Assembly: GCA_034509495.1 (NCBI GenBank)
Contig: CM067522.1
Span: 12,133,023 to 12,197,022, forward strand
Length of the DNA stretch: 64,000 bases
Origin: Acestrorhynchus altus
Taxonomy: Eukaryota > Chordata > Actinopteri > Characiformes > Acestrorhynchidae
Reading direction: 5' to 3'
Numbering within the stretch: position 1 is the first letter of the stretch; each line of letters starts with the position of its first letter. The notes beneath the pieces are model-generated. The model did not search any database. It had not been told where the DNA came from and was given only the letters and a program-made list of their open reading frames with translations. Made by a program: the position numbers and the translations under genes. This document shows, one piece after another, positions 1 through 12,200 of this stretch.

Positions 1-639
1 TGGTAACGTTACAGAGCACATATACCGCCCCAGTAAGCCTCCTGCTCCCCAGCCTCCATCCATCATCAATCAAAGACAGCTTCCTTTATCGATGCACGTC
101 AACTGATCTCCTTTCACACGAAAGAGAAGTGTGTTCTGTAGCCTCCAGCCTGCCTGGCCAGAGGCGTTGACCTGACTGGTAAGAACACAGCTGCTTTGAA
201 GGACTGATCTTCATCTTTTTTTTGTTGCGGAAAAGCTGGAGATGTGTTCTTCAGGACACAGCCCGCTTATTCATGAAACCTCCAACCCTCACGAACCTTC
301 CCCATTTAGTGCCACGAAGCAATGCACCTACAGCAGCAGCAGCATCCAGCCCATTCACAGGGATGAGGGCTGCTGCTCATCTTCATGCATGTTTGATGAC
401 AGGGTTCTGCGCCGATGTTCTATTCTGCGAATTGCACGACTTGGAGAATTCAGCCCACTGGGTCTGAATCCAGCAACTACATCCACGGATCGGTGATGTG
501 CATATGGGTTGGTGCATTTGTCGAAGATGCAAATGCTTGTTTCAGTTGCCAGAAGGCTGTTTGCCCGTTTATTGCAATCACGGTCCATTACTCCATGCAC
601 CAAAACTGCGCACACAGATTGCGCCAACGCTGATGACAT

Positions 640-960
640 GCATCCGAAAGAAAACGGGTGAAGTGGGTGAACGCTCGGATGCTTACCTGATGTCCTTGCC
701 CACTCGCGGGAGAGGAGCGAAGAGAGAGGAGAGAGAGGAGAGAGAGGAGAGAGAGGAGAGAGGAGGTCTGCGAATGCGGACTAATTCAGCGCAGAGACAG
801 CGCACATTCAGCGACTGCGCGCGCAGCGGCTCTTACAGAGTGCGCCCGACTGTCACCATTCCGCAGAGACCAGCCGCAGCAACCCTCTCAGATCTGGCCA
901 TGGGCGCTCCTTCAGCTCTGCGTGGGACACTCCTCAAGTAGCCAGCCTACTGTACGACGT
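640..960 (-). promoter_or_regulatory. CpG-rich segment; possible non-coding first exon of a minus-strand gene
   Basis: This is the only clearly CpG-rich stretch in the first 8 kb. On the minus strand a good splice donor (AG followed by GTAAGC) falls at base 687/686. Upstream of it in minus-strand sense lies a pyrimidine-rich CTCTCTCC tract (720-768) and a CpG-rich block of about 170 bp, a look typical of a vertebrate 5' UTR exon. The only ATG frame in the block on that strand is a short ORF of about 23 codons. A divergent gene leaving the window to the left would fit, but no coding exon of it is visible. It could also be an unmethylated fragment with no gene. Confidence 0.3.
720..768. repeat. 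GAGAGAGG purine-rich microsatellite
   Basis: Imperfect GA/GG repeat on the plus strand, sitting inside the CpG-rich segment. Confidence 0.8.
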
Positions 961-1547
961 GCCCTTGATGCCTCGCTTTGGAAACCCCGCCACTGGTGAG
1001 AGAGAAATGGATGAATGGAGAGAAATAGGGGGAGACGTCCCTCTTCCTTCGGCTCTGAGTCTCTTTCTACATGAAGCCACCCCCCCCCCTCCCCATCCCC
1101 TTCATCCCTCCCTCTCTCCCTCCCATGCAACTAAAGGGTCTGCAAACTGAAATTGCAGATGATTAGAGTTTTGCATCTACAGAAAGTGTGGAAACAGACT
1201 GTTGGTGGTGCTTTGAAGATGGATGCATGTGCGCCTTGAAAGCAAATAACTGAAGACTTTATGTGTAAAGTCCTTAATTCTCTTATATTCTGGACGGCAC
1301 TTTCTGTGCATTCACTTACATTTTGGTGCAGAATGATGCACTGGACAAGGGGAACCCATCCGAATGACCAGAAACCTGACCAGCCAACAAGCTCATGTGG
1401 GGCTCAGATGGGTGGTGCATATGTGGGGTCTAGGTCATGCGCTCTAAATGGGTTTGAAAATGCAGTTCCTGGGAACCAATTGGGCTTCCCCAATGTTAAA
1501 ACCCACATAGGACCCAGCTAGGCCTAGAGCACAGTGTCAACGTGCAT
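961..1547. other. Intergenic, no gene seen
   Basis: A C-rich run lies at 1,080-1,130. The sequence at 1,330-1,540 and again at 1,955-2,100 has the GGGACCCA/TGGGTCC look of an older repeat into which the palindromic element at 1,548-1,953 seems to be inserted. Open frames here are short and show no family resemblance. Confidence 0.5.
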
Positions 1548-1953
1548 ACTTAAAATTGTGCTTCTACAGTTCTTTAATAAAGAACATGGTTTTAACAGAT
1601 TCATGAACAATGAAAATGAAAATATGCACAAATAAAGGGTTACTTACATGGTGAAAGGGTTCTTCAGACTGATGGAGAATGTGCTGTAGAGGGTTCTACA
1701 TAGAATTCTTTGCAAAACAGTGCTACATGGCACCAAAAAGGGTTCTACTATTATTACAGGGTTGATATCATAACAATAGTAGAACCCTTTTTGGTGCCAC
1801 ATAAAAAGGTTCTATATAGAACAGAACACTCTCCATCAATCTGATGAAGCTTTACAAGATCCAAAGAACTCTTTATTCATGTAAATGGTTCTTTGAGTGT
1901 TCATGATTGTATATAGAACCATTTTGTTTGCTGAAGAACCCACATTTTGAAGT
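1548..1953. mobile_element. Palindromic MITE, family A copy 1
   Basis: Both ends read ACTT(A/C)AAA inward, and the halves are inverted copies rich in GGGTTCT / AGAACCC and CACCAAAAAGGGTT / AACCC-TTTTTGGTG. The centre is near 1,760. There is no coding capacity. Two more copies with the same terminal design lie at 20,701-21,068 and 42,149-42,412. This is a non-autonomous DNA transposon; the superfamily is not determined. Confidence 0.8.
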
Positions 1954-2895
1954 GTCCCATATTTAACACCTCATCAGAGACCCTGCAACATCCATATGTG
2001 GGACCAACATGGAATATGGACAAAACGTTCTGGTTCCCTGTTGGGTTACTCATACAGGCCCCAGATCTGGGTGTAAATGTTGTTGTTGCAATGGCCATGT
2101 ATATCTTACATTGACATGCTAATAAAAACTTTCTTAATTAAGCATTTGGGCATCTGGAGTGCACCACGGTGATAGTCCATTCCCAGATAACATGCACTGT
2201 ATGGGTAAGCTAGCTGGGAACTAGGACGATCTTCAGGTTCCAACAGGGTCTCCGATGCAACCAGGAGGAGTTAAACACGTACTCCATCTGGGTTGAGCAC
2301 TGCCATTTGGCTAGAAAAACAACATATTCCATCATGCAGGAACAAATAATACATAATGACATTTTTACAATAAGAGTTGGCTTGCAATAAAAATACTCTC
2401 TGTAACAATGTAATTTGTAATGCAGATTACTGTGAGGACTTTAAAGGGGAGTGAAATCTATAAAATGTTATACATCAGGTTATCAGACTTCTTTCCCACT
2501 TGAGTGCACATGGTGAAATGCCAAACTTGGTGAGTTGCTGCCACCCTCTGTGGAAGTGACATAATAGATTAAGACCAGAAACAATATTGCTTTCTCAGCT
2601 TTTCTCAGTATTGCTCTCCATGCCCTTCCCTGAGGCCTGTTCCTGCCCCTGTATGTTTCATCACTCTTTCCCATGTGCTCTTGTTTTTGTTTTGGTTCAT
2701 TTCCTCCCACACCATCTCTCTAGGACCTGTCTTGTCATTAATGTTCTCATCTGCATGCAGTCTGTTAACCCTTCTTTCCCAGGTGTTTCTATTCTAGTGC
2801 TGTTTATAAGTAGCCCCTTGGATTCAATGAGTGTGATTACAGGCACTCAATCAGCCAAAACTGCAGAATGCAGTATATCAGTCTATTCACATGAA

Positions 2896-3030
2896 TTCAT
2901 TCATCCGTTTTTCTTATCTGCTTTGTCCTGTTCAGGGTCGTAGTGGGACTGGAGCCTTGTTGGAATTATTGGGTGCAAGGCAGGAACATCCCCTGGACAT
3001 GAAATCCACTGTATACACATTCACATGCAC
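2896..3030 (+). repeat. Interspersed repeat with TTCAGGGTCGTAGTGG motif
   Basis: Matches from memory a very common teleost dispersed repeat that has a CATTCATCC lead-in, the 'cagggtcg.gtggg' core and 'attgggtgcaaggc'. It is degenerate. The class (SINE or DNA element) is not decided. Confidence 0.5.
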
Positions 3031-3560
3031 TTGAGTGATTGGATAATAGGAAATTTCAGGTCTGCATGAGTCAGGCAGTAATCAGGTTCCTTAGCAACCA
3101 TCAGATAATCTCACAGAATAAGACCTGATGTAAACGTCATGTAAAACTTCATGCAGCCACTTTTTTTTTTTTACACATCAAGCCACAATATGAACATACA
3201 TCATCTAAAACATGTTGGTTATTTTGTGTTGGTTTCAGTATCACTCCAAATCTGGCAGTTTGGGGCAAAACGATCTGCAAAATGTTGCTTTCCTATTTTC
3301 AGTACCATGGTCTATTTTCACACAGGCGCAGACAGAGAAATTCAAGAGAACTCCCGTCAAAGCATATACACGCACTGAGAAATCTGATTACTGATTAAAA
3401 TCCAGCTCTTTATTCGATTTCTTAATCAGATTTGCAGACCTTATTCTAATCTGAGAAATCTGAGTATGCTGTTTAGATGACCAATGACCAATGAGAATGA
3501 GAATTGGATGCGAAATCCAATTATAAAGAGTATATTGAGTGTATGTAAAGGCACAGTGTT
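3031..3560. repeat. Degenerate repeat rich in ATCAGATTT/GAGAAATCTGA
   Basis: Contains repeated 'taatcagattt' and 'tctgagaaatctga' words and a 'catgagtcaggcagtaatcag' segment (split here by single-base differences from its relative). A related region lies at 24,850-25,620. No gene is seen. Confidence 0.45.
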
Positions 3561-3967
3561 TATTTTTCAGGGTAGTTTTCCAGAAAGCAAGTTAAAGGCA
3601 TATGTAAAATAGCAATTTAGTGTCAGTTACTGTAGGTTTAATGAACCAGGGTTACATCCACATTACTAATGTGAGGATGGCATATTCTTTTCTTGAGGCT
3701 GCAGTGGACATCAAAGCTCAATTTTTGTGCAGAACCTGTGATTAGACCCTGATTAGACATCCTACATTTCCTGATTCACATCTTCACAAACATCACCAAA
3801 GGCAAGGTATTTGTGATTTTCAATCATCTTAAGCCACACATTTCACATTTTGCCCATGATGGATCAACTGCCTAGATGGAACAGACACTGCCATTCCAGA
3901 ACTTTCAGAAAATGAAGTTAATTATGTGAACAAAAAGTCCTTCCATACCAGTGATGTACAGGAAGTG

Positions 3968-4153
3968 TCACCAACCCTGATCCCGGAGAGCTACCGTCCT
4001 GCAGACTTTAGGTTCAACCCGAAAGCACCCCACCTGGTCCAATTAAGGTGCCTTCAGAAGTTCTTGAGTGGTTGAATGGGGTGTGTAAGATCTGAGATGA
4101 GAGTTGAAGCCTGCAGGAAGTTAGCTCTCCAGGAGCACGGTTGGTGACCCCTG
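3968..4153. mobile_element. Palindromic MITE, family B copy 1 (CACCAACCCTG ends)
   Basis: Starts CACCAACCCTGATC and ends with the inverted form GGTTGGTG. Internal inverted blocks are GAGAGCTACCGTCCTGCAG and CTGCAGGAAGTTAGCTCTC. Related copies lie at 48,355-48,535 and 59,090-59,270. It is non-coding. Confidence 0.75.
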
Positions 4154-4177
4154 ATGTACAGGTAGTCATACCCCAAA

Positions 4178-5076
4178 TACACTCACCAAAAATAACAATA
4201 AAAAAAAAACAGAGCACACCCAGATAGATATCTGGACATCTTAGTCATGTCTCAGACATGGCATGGTCTGATTAGGCAGTGACTCTCAGATTCTACTTTT
4301 GTGTAGTTCACCTCTTGGTGAGAGATCATTGACTGCTAGACATGGATCGAAAACATTCTGTCCAGTTGACAGACTTTGAGAGGGGGCAAATAATTGGACT
4401 GACAGCAGAAGAATGGTCATTTAGACAAACTGCCCACCATCTAGGCTGTTATGAGCTGTTGGGTGCAGATGTTATGGAAGGGCAGGCACATGGCAAAAAA
4501 AATGGAACTGTATTGTCTTTTTCTTTGACAAATCCAGTTTCTATTTGGGATCCAACGACAACCAGGTTTAAGCGTGGGGGCCTTGTGGGGAGCATTTCAA
4601 TCCTGCCATTGCTGTGGAGCAACACACTGCTGGTGTGATCATTTGCGGAGTCATCGCATATGATGGTCACCCATAGTAATGATATGACACTAACAGCTCG
4701 TGGATATTTTTAGCACAATATTATTTGCACACTCACACATAGCAATGTCTCAATCACAGTGCAGCACTTCCTTGGCTTGCTCTGTTGCCGGGTTTATCAT
4801 CAGTCAAACATTTATAGGACCTGCTGGGGCTCCAGCTTTGGGAACCTGCAGGATGTACAGGCCTAGCTGCAACATCTGTGGGCAAATGTGCCGCCGGATG
4901 CCACAGAAAACCTGCATAATTTCAAGTCCGAACACTCGGGGTGGGGTGGGGAGGGGTGACTCAACAGATGCATCCTTTCACTCTAAAATTGTTATAATTA
5001 CAGTCACATATATAAAATCTCATTAAATTCCAACAACTCCTTCTTGGTGCATTATTATTTTTTGTCAATGAGTGTA
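4178..5076 (+). mobile_element. Tc1/mariner-like element, internally deleted
   Basis: TA-flanked, with ends TACACTCACC and GTCAATGAGTGTA. An open stretch from 4,342 encodes a helix-turn-helix start (LTDFERGQIIGL, then SFRQTAHHLGC), which is the N-terminal DNA-binding part of Tc1-like transposases. It then loses similarity, so the rest of the transposase is deleted or replaced. The same terminal design recurs at 14,432-15,241. It is not a host gene. Confidence 0.75.
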
Positions 5077-5278
5077 TATCCTGAAGCAGAACATCATCTG
5101 CATGTAGCTGACAACAGAGATGGTAGAGTAGTCAGAGACACAATTTGCAATCACTGTTTCTCTGATTAACTGCTACATTCCTGCACTTTCAACCAGTCAG
5201 TTGAACAAATATAGACAATTGCATTTCTGGCCAGTTTCATAATTTAATGAAAATAATTTATTTCCTTGTCATTATTCT

Positions 5279-5572
5279 TTAGTAAGAACATTCATTATTT
5301 ACACACACAGCACCTAAACCCACCTTTAATTTATACTCGGGCAACTCAATTTCCAGCCTTGTCTTTTTGATTTGGAGCTTGGTGTGATCCAACTGAAGAT
5401 TACTCTTTTCAATTTCTTTTCCCAGATGGACCATGTACAGCTTGTTTATGGTTGAGCCAAGAATAGCATGTCCAAATAAATAACGTTGTGTTTTAATATT
5501 CCATGTATTTGGTGAGACATTCATTTGACCTTTCTGGTGCGTTCCTTGGTTTTCATGATGCTGTTTGATCAT
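5279..5572 (-). pseudogene. 97-codon open frame with coiled-coil C-terminus, probably transposon-derived
   Basis: The minus-strand frame ends in a heptad-like Lys/Glu/Leu segment (KLQIKKTRLEIELPEYKLK), similar in style to the C-terminal coiled coils of Harbinger/MYB-SANT-like proteins. No splice partners or promoter are seen on this strand. I read it as a transposon remnant; a terminal exon of an unknown gene cannot be excluded. Confidence 0.3.
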
Positions 5573-6656
5573 TTGATCATGTCCTGTAACAAACCTCTGA
5601 GGTCTTTGCAGAACAGCTGTAGTTATACTGAGAATAAATTACACACAGCAGGATGAATACTTACTAATAAGGTGAATTCTGGAGGTAATTTGACTGAATG
5701 CAAATACATGGCACACTTTTCACATGTTTGACATTTTAACTTTTTGAAAAATTGATAGACAGACAGACAGATAGATATATAGCTTTTCATGATATTCTAA
5801 TTCATTCTAATTTTTTGACAGGCACTAGTATAAAAGCTTAAAGCAGCATTAAGGAGAAAGGGGCTCCCCCTACAGGTAGAGGGTGTAATTCACTGCACTG
5901 AAGACAAATTGCACAGTGAGCGCCCCTTGTGGCAGTATTGAAAACACACTGAAGTTCTACTGAAGTACACCGAATACACAAAAGTACTACTCTTTACATA
6001 GAACAGCAGAACACAACAGTATGAACAGACAGTAAACACTGCTGTACATTATACAATAATAGTACATCTAATAAGCTCAGGACAATAGTGACTAGTGAAA
6101 AGATGGACAGGGGGAAACCGACCAGCGGTCAGCTCTCCAGCAAATTATTATTATTCTGTCTCATCAGTTTCTGGAGGAACAGCTAGTGGTTGTTGTGACA
6201 TAATCATTAACATGTTTTAGGCCTAGTCCAAAATTGATAGCGCAGCATTAGAAAGCTGACTATAGGACTCATTGTTACAGTGACCTTAGCACTGTTTTTA
6301 AGTTGTATATCCCCTGTCCCTGCTCATGTCACATCATGTGACTTAAACCTAAGGCTATCCTGAGATTTTTCCGAGATTCACTGGAAGCAGACATTATTTC
6401 TAAAGACAAAAACTACCAAAGGAACACACACAGCAACCAGATTTAGTTTTTGTTACTTTTTACATTCATCTATAGGTGATAATGCAATAACGGTCCAATA
6501 ATTGGAATCAAGTTTCTAAAAAATAAATAAAGTAAAATGTAAAATTTAATGCTGTAGAACAAATATTATCCTAAATAGTATGCTGAATTAAAACGTGATT
6601 AAAAAACAATAACCAAATAAATAAATAAATGAGTCTACAAAAAAGTATAATAATAA

Positions 6657-6697
<41 letters not shown>

Positions 6698-8278
6698 TCT
6701 CTCGGCATCTTGTTTAGCATGTATCTTTTTTCAGCTGTTTCTGAAGCAGGGTTATATATTTACTTTTTATTAAACTATATTCTCAATTGGACATGATTTC
6801 AAAGCCACAGGGACATACAGACCAATTATTACAGTTACATTCTGTATTCTAGTTTTCATATTTCAGAATGACACACATAGTTTAAGATTACCCGATCTAA
6901 CCATCATGTGATATCACATCATTTTTGATGAATTATTAGCTATAATAAACAGCTAACTGAATTATATCCAAGTTTAAATTCCAACTGAGCCTTCCTGTGA
7001 ATGTTTACTGCTCTGTCCACATGTACCTGCTCAACCTGTAAGCAGACTGATCAGCAAGAGGGGGAGGGGCTAATGAGTCACTGACCCAGACATTTGGTTA
7101 TAGAGGAAAATGAGAAGGGAGGGGCTGTTGGGTCTTTTTATCCTCATGGTGTTCAAATTTCAGAATAAAAGTTCTACAAAGGGATAATACCAATGCATAC
7201 AAAAATAAAGAAAATAATAAAGGACATTTAGGTTTTTTATTTAATTTGGAATTTGGACGAGGTCAAGTGTTTTGAACAACTTATCACAAATATCATAATC
7301 TAATTATTAATAACAATTTTCAGCTCAAAACACTCTGGATGATCAACAGAATTTTTAAGATGTAAATTGTTTAGTCATAATAAGCCAAAAAAAACCTTTT
7401 AGGCAATTTAAGGTGCAAGTGATATTTTGATAAAAACATATTTATATTCATACAAATTCAATTTAAATTCTGTTCAATTTTACATCTAAAATAAAGACTT
7501 GACTATTTGAGGAGCCTACGATCTCCCAAAAATAACAATATCTGGCATATGTGTCTCCTATAAATACATCAAACTACAAAGACATTCCTCAAAATTGGCC
7601 TAGGGTTCTAAAGGTTAAGGACGACGTGTTTGAAGCTGTCTGGCTAAACCTGACATAAGATCAATGGGAAACACCTGATATGGTCGCTGCACTACAGATT
7701 CCACCATTACATTTTTAAGATCCAAGAAGGCAAGATTCAAGATTCAGGAGTTTTACTGTCCTATGCACAGCTAACTCTCCTCAAAACTCAATCTCTTAGA
7801 TTTGGAACATTTAACAGAAGTACAAAATGATACCCATAGTACGTAGAGGTTATATACATGAGGTAGAAAGAAATAGAAGGTAAAGTTCTGTAAATGCTGC
7901 TGCATTATATTCTGGGGAAAGAGTATGTAATGGGCAAATCCACTGACATGCAATAAGACCTTGAGCTTGTACTGCTGGCACTGATATTATAGTCTGTATT
8001 TCTCTAGTGGGTCTAGATGACTAGTCTAGACATGTCATTTCTGAGTGTTAAAAACCAGCAAAACCCTATATACTTTCCATCAGTTTCTCTCTTACAGAAT
8101 AGTCCTAAGGCTTGTGCACACAAGAACCCAGATCCACCCCTGGAGCACGCCTTGGACACATTCATTGGATGCACTTCTTACTTCTGCAATATAGATGAAC
8201 AGAAAGAAAAACATCCTCTGTTAGGAAACTAGTCTTTCTTCAGTTGTTCCAGGGGATTCGGGGTTTCTTGCTTGGAAA
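5573..8278. other. AT-rich intergenic DNA upstream of pla2g3
   Basis: No coding sequence recognised. It contains an ATA/TAA microsatellite (6,640-6,695) and GACA repeats near 5,757-5,775. The block at about 6,960-7,615 shares several segments with 28,980-29,450 (for example the word CCTAGGGTTCTAAAGGTT), so both are copies of one degenerate repeat. Confidence 0.55.
6640..6695. repeat. (TAA)n microsatellite
   Basis: Trinucleotide AAT/TAA repeat with one AAA interruption. Confidence 0.95.
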
Positions 8279-8783
8279 ATGAAATGGATCGTTGTGAGTC
8301 ATGCAGTGGTGATGATGTTCTGCTGTTCCACAGCTTTCATGTCAGACTCTTGGAACCTCAATCAACCTTTCTGTCTTTACACAAAATCAGCACTCTGGAG
8401 AACTGAGAGCAGCTTTTTTTGGAGGTCATCTGCGACGGCGGCTGTGCGCTTTTACTGGGCAGTGTGGACAGCAGACCAGCAGCTGGAGGACTGCTGGATG
8501 AGCTCTGAGGAGGCTGTGATTGATCAGTACTTGGCATTTTGTCGGGAGCGCATCAGGGATTCAGGTGGGACACTGTCTTTGCTTCCCAATATAAGTCGGC
8601 TCCTGGAGCCTGGAAGTCCATGTGAAGATCAGTCGAGGGCAGATCGCAGCTTGGCGCGGTATAGGAGGAACTTGGACCCGGGCCATCGGGGAGGATCAAA
8701 ACGTCGCCGAAAGCGCGCTTGGATTTTACCGGGGACTCTGTGGTGCGGCCAAGGGAGCAGCGCGGGGCAGTATGAGCAGCTGG
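8279..8783 (+). CDS. pla2g3: pla2g3 exon 1: signal peptide, propeptide, Ca2+ loop
   Basis: The ATG at 8,279 is chosen because the next 19 residues form a hydrophobic signal peptide. The exon ends EQLG at a GTAAGA donor, phase 1. The Ca2+-binding loop PGTLWCGQGSSAG is at residues 151-163, directly after the furin-like KRRRKR site, as in the vertebrate family. Confidence 0.88.
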
Positions 8784-9078
8784 GTAAGACAAGATCCCAC
8801 CTTTAACAGGGCAGTCCCAGTCCTGCACTGGGACTGAAGAGTTCCCAGTTCTAACAGACCTAGACAATCCAACAGATGGGCTGAATCAGGTGTGTCTGAG
8901 CAGGAAAAGCACCAGAAAGGGTAAACTGTCACAATTTATATTTGTTACATGTAAAGCCTCTTTCTTTTTTTCTGTTATTTCTTCTTTATTTATTTATTTG
9001 TTTGTTTATTTATTTATTTTACTGTTTGGCTTATAGCTCATGAAAACTTGAGAACTGAAAAAAAAAAAAATAGTAGTG

Positions 9079-9125
<47 letters not shown>

Positions 9126-9155
9126 TATTATTATTATTATTATTTATATATATAT

Positions 9156-9212
<57 letters not shown>

Positions 9213-12200
9213 GAAATCTTGATTAAATGAGATCTAATTCTAATTTTCAAGACGCACTAGTATTTCAGGGAATGCCAGGTATAAACCTAACACAACATGA
9301 AGAACAGGGACCTCAAAATCCTTAGTATGTAAAATCAGATTCATATAAACATTCACAACTGCAAATTAAGATGATGATGAAAAGCTGAATGTTTGATCTG
9401 GTGCATACATTTCTCTCTGGTTAGGTATGATGTCAAGAGTGATCCCTTCAATCCTGCATTACATTTACATTTATTACTCTCATTTTTAGGGATGTTTGAG
9501 AGTGTGGACAAATGCTGCCGGGAGCACGACCACTGCAGTCACATAATTCGCCCCTTCACTGTGAACTTTGGCGTTTTCAACCCTACCTTCTTCACCATTT
9601 CTCACTGTGACTGTGACTACAGGTGACTGCTGCTGGCACATTGCATTCCTCTCACATAAGACATAGCCTACAGGAAGACTCTTTTAAGCTGTAATTTATC
9701 CTCTTACCACCTGCATAGTTTTCTGTCACTTTGACATACAGACTGATATGGAATTTACATCAAATGTTTTGTTTTAAAAGAGAAAAGCTTATATAATCAA
9801 CTCCCAGCAGAATAGCACAGTGAATAGGAAGGTACTTAAGGGTCATAAAAAGGGGTGTCTGACTGTGCTTTTGATAGGTAGTTGTGAATGCAAATAATAT
9901 TTTTTTTGTTATTATATATTATATTCATATTTAAAATTAAACCATAGTGCTAAAACCTATAGTATTTCAACTTTCAAATAAGATTTCATTGTCTTAGACT
10001 TCACTTGTGTACACATTTCTACTATATCTATATTAAACATGCATATACATACGAACACACAAACTCATAACCATAATAACCATACTGGACAGTATATACT
10101 GCACAACCCAATAGTTGTAAATAGGTATCCAATTGTTGATAACTAAATAACTGATCTAAATTAACAATTCAAAAGTTATACTATGACAGACACACTGTAA
10201 CCTAGTCTATGGAAACAAACACCAAATTGTAAGTACAAAAATAATGATGCAAAATATGAACATCAATTACAAATTACATAGTTCAATTTTGTACTGTAAA
10301 TATGTATTTCAAGTACACATATTATTATATTTTAGAAATACTGTGCATCCCTGTACCAACAATACCCTGTTATTTATATCTAAGCCTGTGTTTTTTAACC
10401 TTGTTATTTAGTCCTAATATTAATTAGATGAGTTGATATTTTTCATTGATGAAGTGGATCTGAAAATAGAATATGGTTGAAATTTGTTCAGATAAAAAAA
10501 ATAACTGTGATATATTTTAGATTCATAACATGTAGAGTTACATATTTCAAGCCTTTTTTGTTTAGATTATTGTATGACATGTGATAATCACAGATCCAGT
10601 TCATCCAGTTCAATTATTAGAATATTTCATATTGATTTGAGTAAATCACAATTCAAACTGGAACTTGCTGACCTCACAGTTGTCCAGAAGATGAACACCC
10701 TCCACAAGAAGGGTAAGCCACAGAAGGTCAACTCTGTATCAAAGCGTAAAAATGTATAAATGTGGAGAGAAAAGGTGCACAAGCAACAGGGATAACCACA
10801 GCCTTGATAGGGTTATCAGGAAAAGTCAGTACATCAAGTGTGTCTCCAGGAAAGGGGTTACAACTGCAACTATCCAAAAATATCAATTATTGCTGTGCTT
10901 GATTGGTCAATTAACTATCCAGACCTGAATCCCGCAGACCCCACAGGGTTGAAATATTTCATTTCATATATAATGAATTTTAAATATATGACAGTTTATA
11001 TATTTGAAATAAATTATGATAAAAGAAAATGAAATATATTCTGGTATGACTTTCTCATAATGTGTATAAAAAAAACAAGTAGGCAAATCTTTCACTCTGT
11101 GAATCTCCTCTTCCATTTCTGTCTCTCATGCTCTTAGGTTTAAGCAGTGTCTTCTCAGGGTTAATGACTCAGTCTCTAATATGGTGGGCTACACCTTTTT
11201 CCATATCCTCAAACTCCGCTGTTTTGATCTTGTCCAGAAGAGACGGTGCACTCAACTCAACTGGTTTGGAACGTGAGTTTTGCAAATAGATTATGTTAAA
11301 TATTATAATAATATAGCATATTACTAATATAGGTTAGTACCAAAAATAATGCATTAAAAAGGAGTTGTTGGTATTGAACAAGACTTTACGTGTGAATGTA
11401 ATGCTATATGTAAGTGATTACAATAATAAGGATAAGTTTATTGGGTAAAATCTGTTGGGCCACATTTAGCCTGGATACAGGATCAGATAGCAGTAACCGC
11501 TGCTCTCAACAGCTAGTGGCCAATTTGTTCAAACAACCACCCTGCTTTTCTTAGTCAGTGCTACTCTCAGTGATGCTCCCCCTAAAAGGCTGTTAAGTGG
11601 GCAAGTGGGTTGTAGATCTCTCACCAAGAGGTACACTACTCAAAAGTAGTCCCTGAGAGCCTTTTTGTAGGGCAGTGAGCCCTCTAGCATTGGGGTGTGG
11701 AGCAGTGAAACTGTGTTGTCTGGAAGAATGGAGCTCCATCTAGTTCTTCTGGGGTGGGTTGAGGTAAGGATGAGGTGTGATGGTGATCATCCAACTTCCT
11801 GACCTCAAAAATGTGCATGTCTGAATGCTATCTATCCTCACATCCAGTCACTGAATCCCCATTACCTGCAAGAATCACACGCGTCAACTACACTGTCTCA
11901 GACAGGAGTCAGTGCTCAAACAAATCCTCCAACATAATAAACTCATTTTAATAAGCTTAATTTCTGAAGAAATGGGCGGTGTCCCAGTGAATGAGCTGGT
12001 GTCCAAAAACTTTGTCCATATTGTATAGCTTTACTTAAAGTGCGTGTGTTGACTTGTCTTACTTCCTTGCCTGTTTTTGCCTGTCTGTAGCAAAACAACC
12101 ATACTTCTATTCTGTTCTCACAGTAATTCTCTTATGTCACAGCATTGTGATAACATCATGTGCCATATTTTTTTTTCCTTTCAGGTGCAAATCAGTTCAG

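Noticed and set aside
498..941. 147-codon open frame near the left edge
   Set aside because: It runs through a GA repeat with Arg/Glu repeats and shows no family resemblance or splice logic. The minus-strand donor is more convincing.
4342..4638. 98-codon open frame as a host gene
   Set aside because: It encodes only the DNA-binding start of a Tc1-like transposase and lies between matching transposon ends.
12054..12184. Start of the long open frame at 12,054 as a gene start
   Set aside because: The frame runs through intron 3 into exon 4. A TTTCAG acceptor at 12,184 and phase 2 from exon 3 show that the upstream part is intron.
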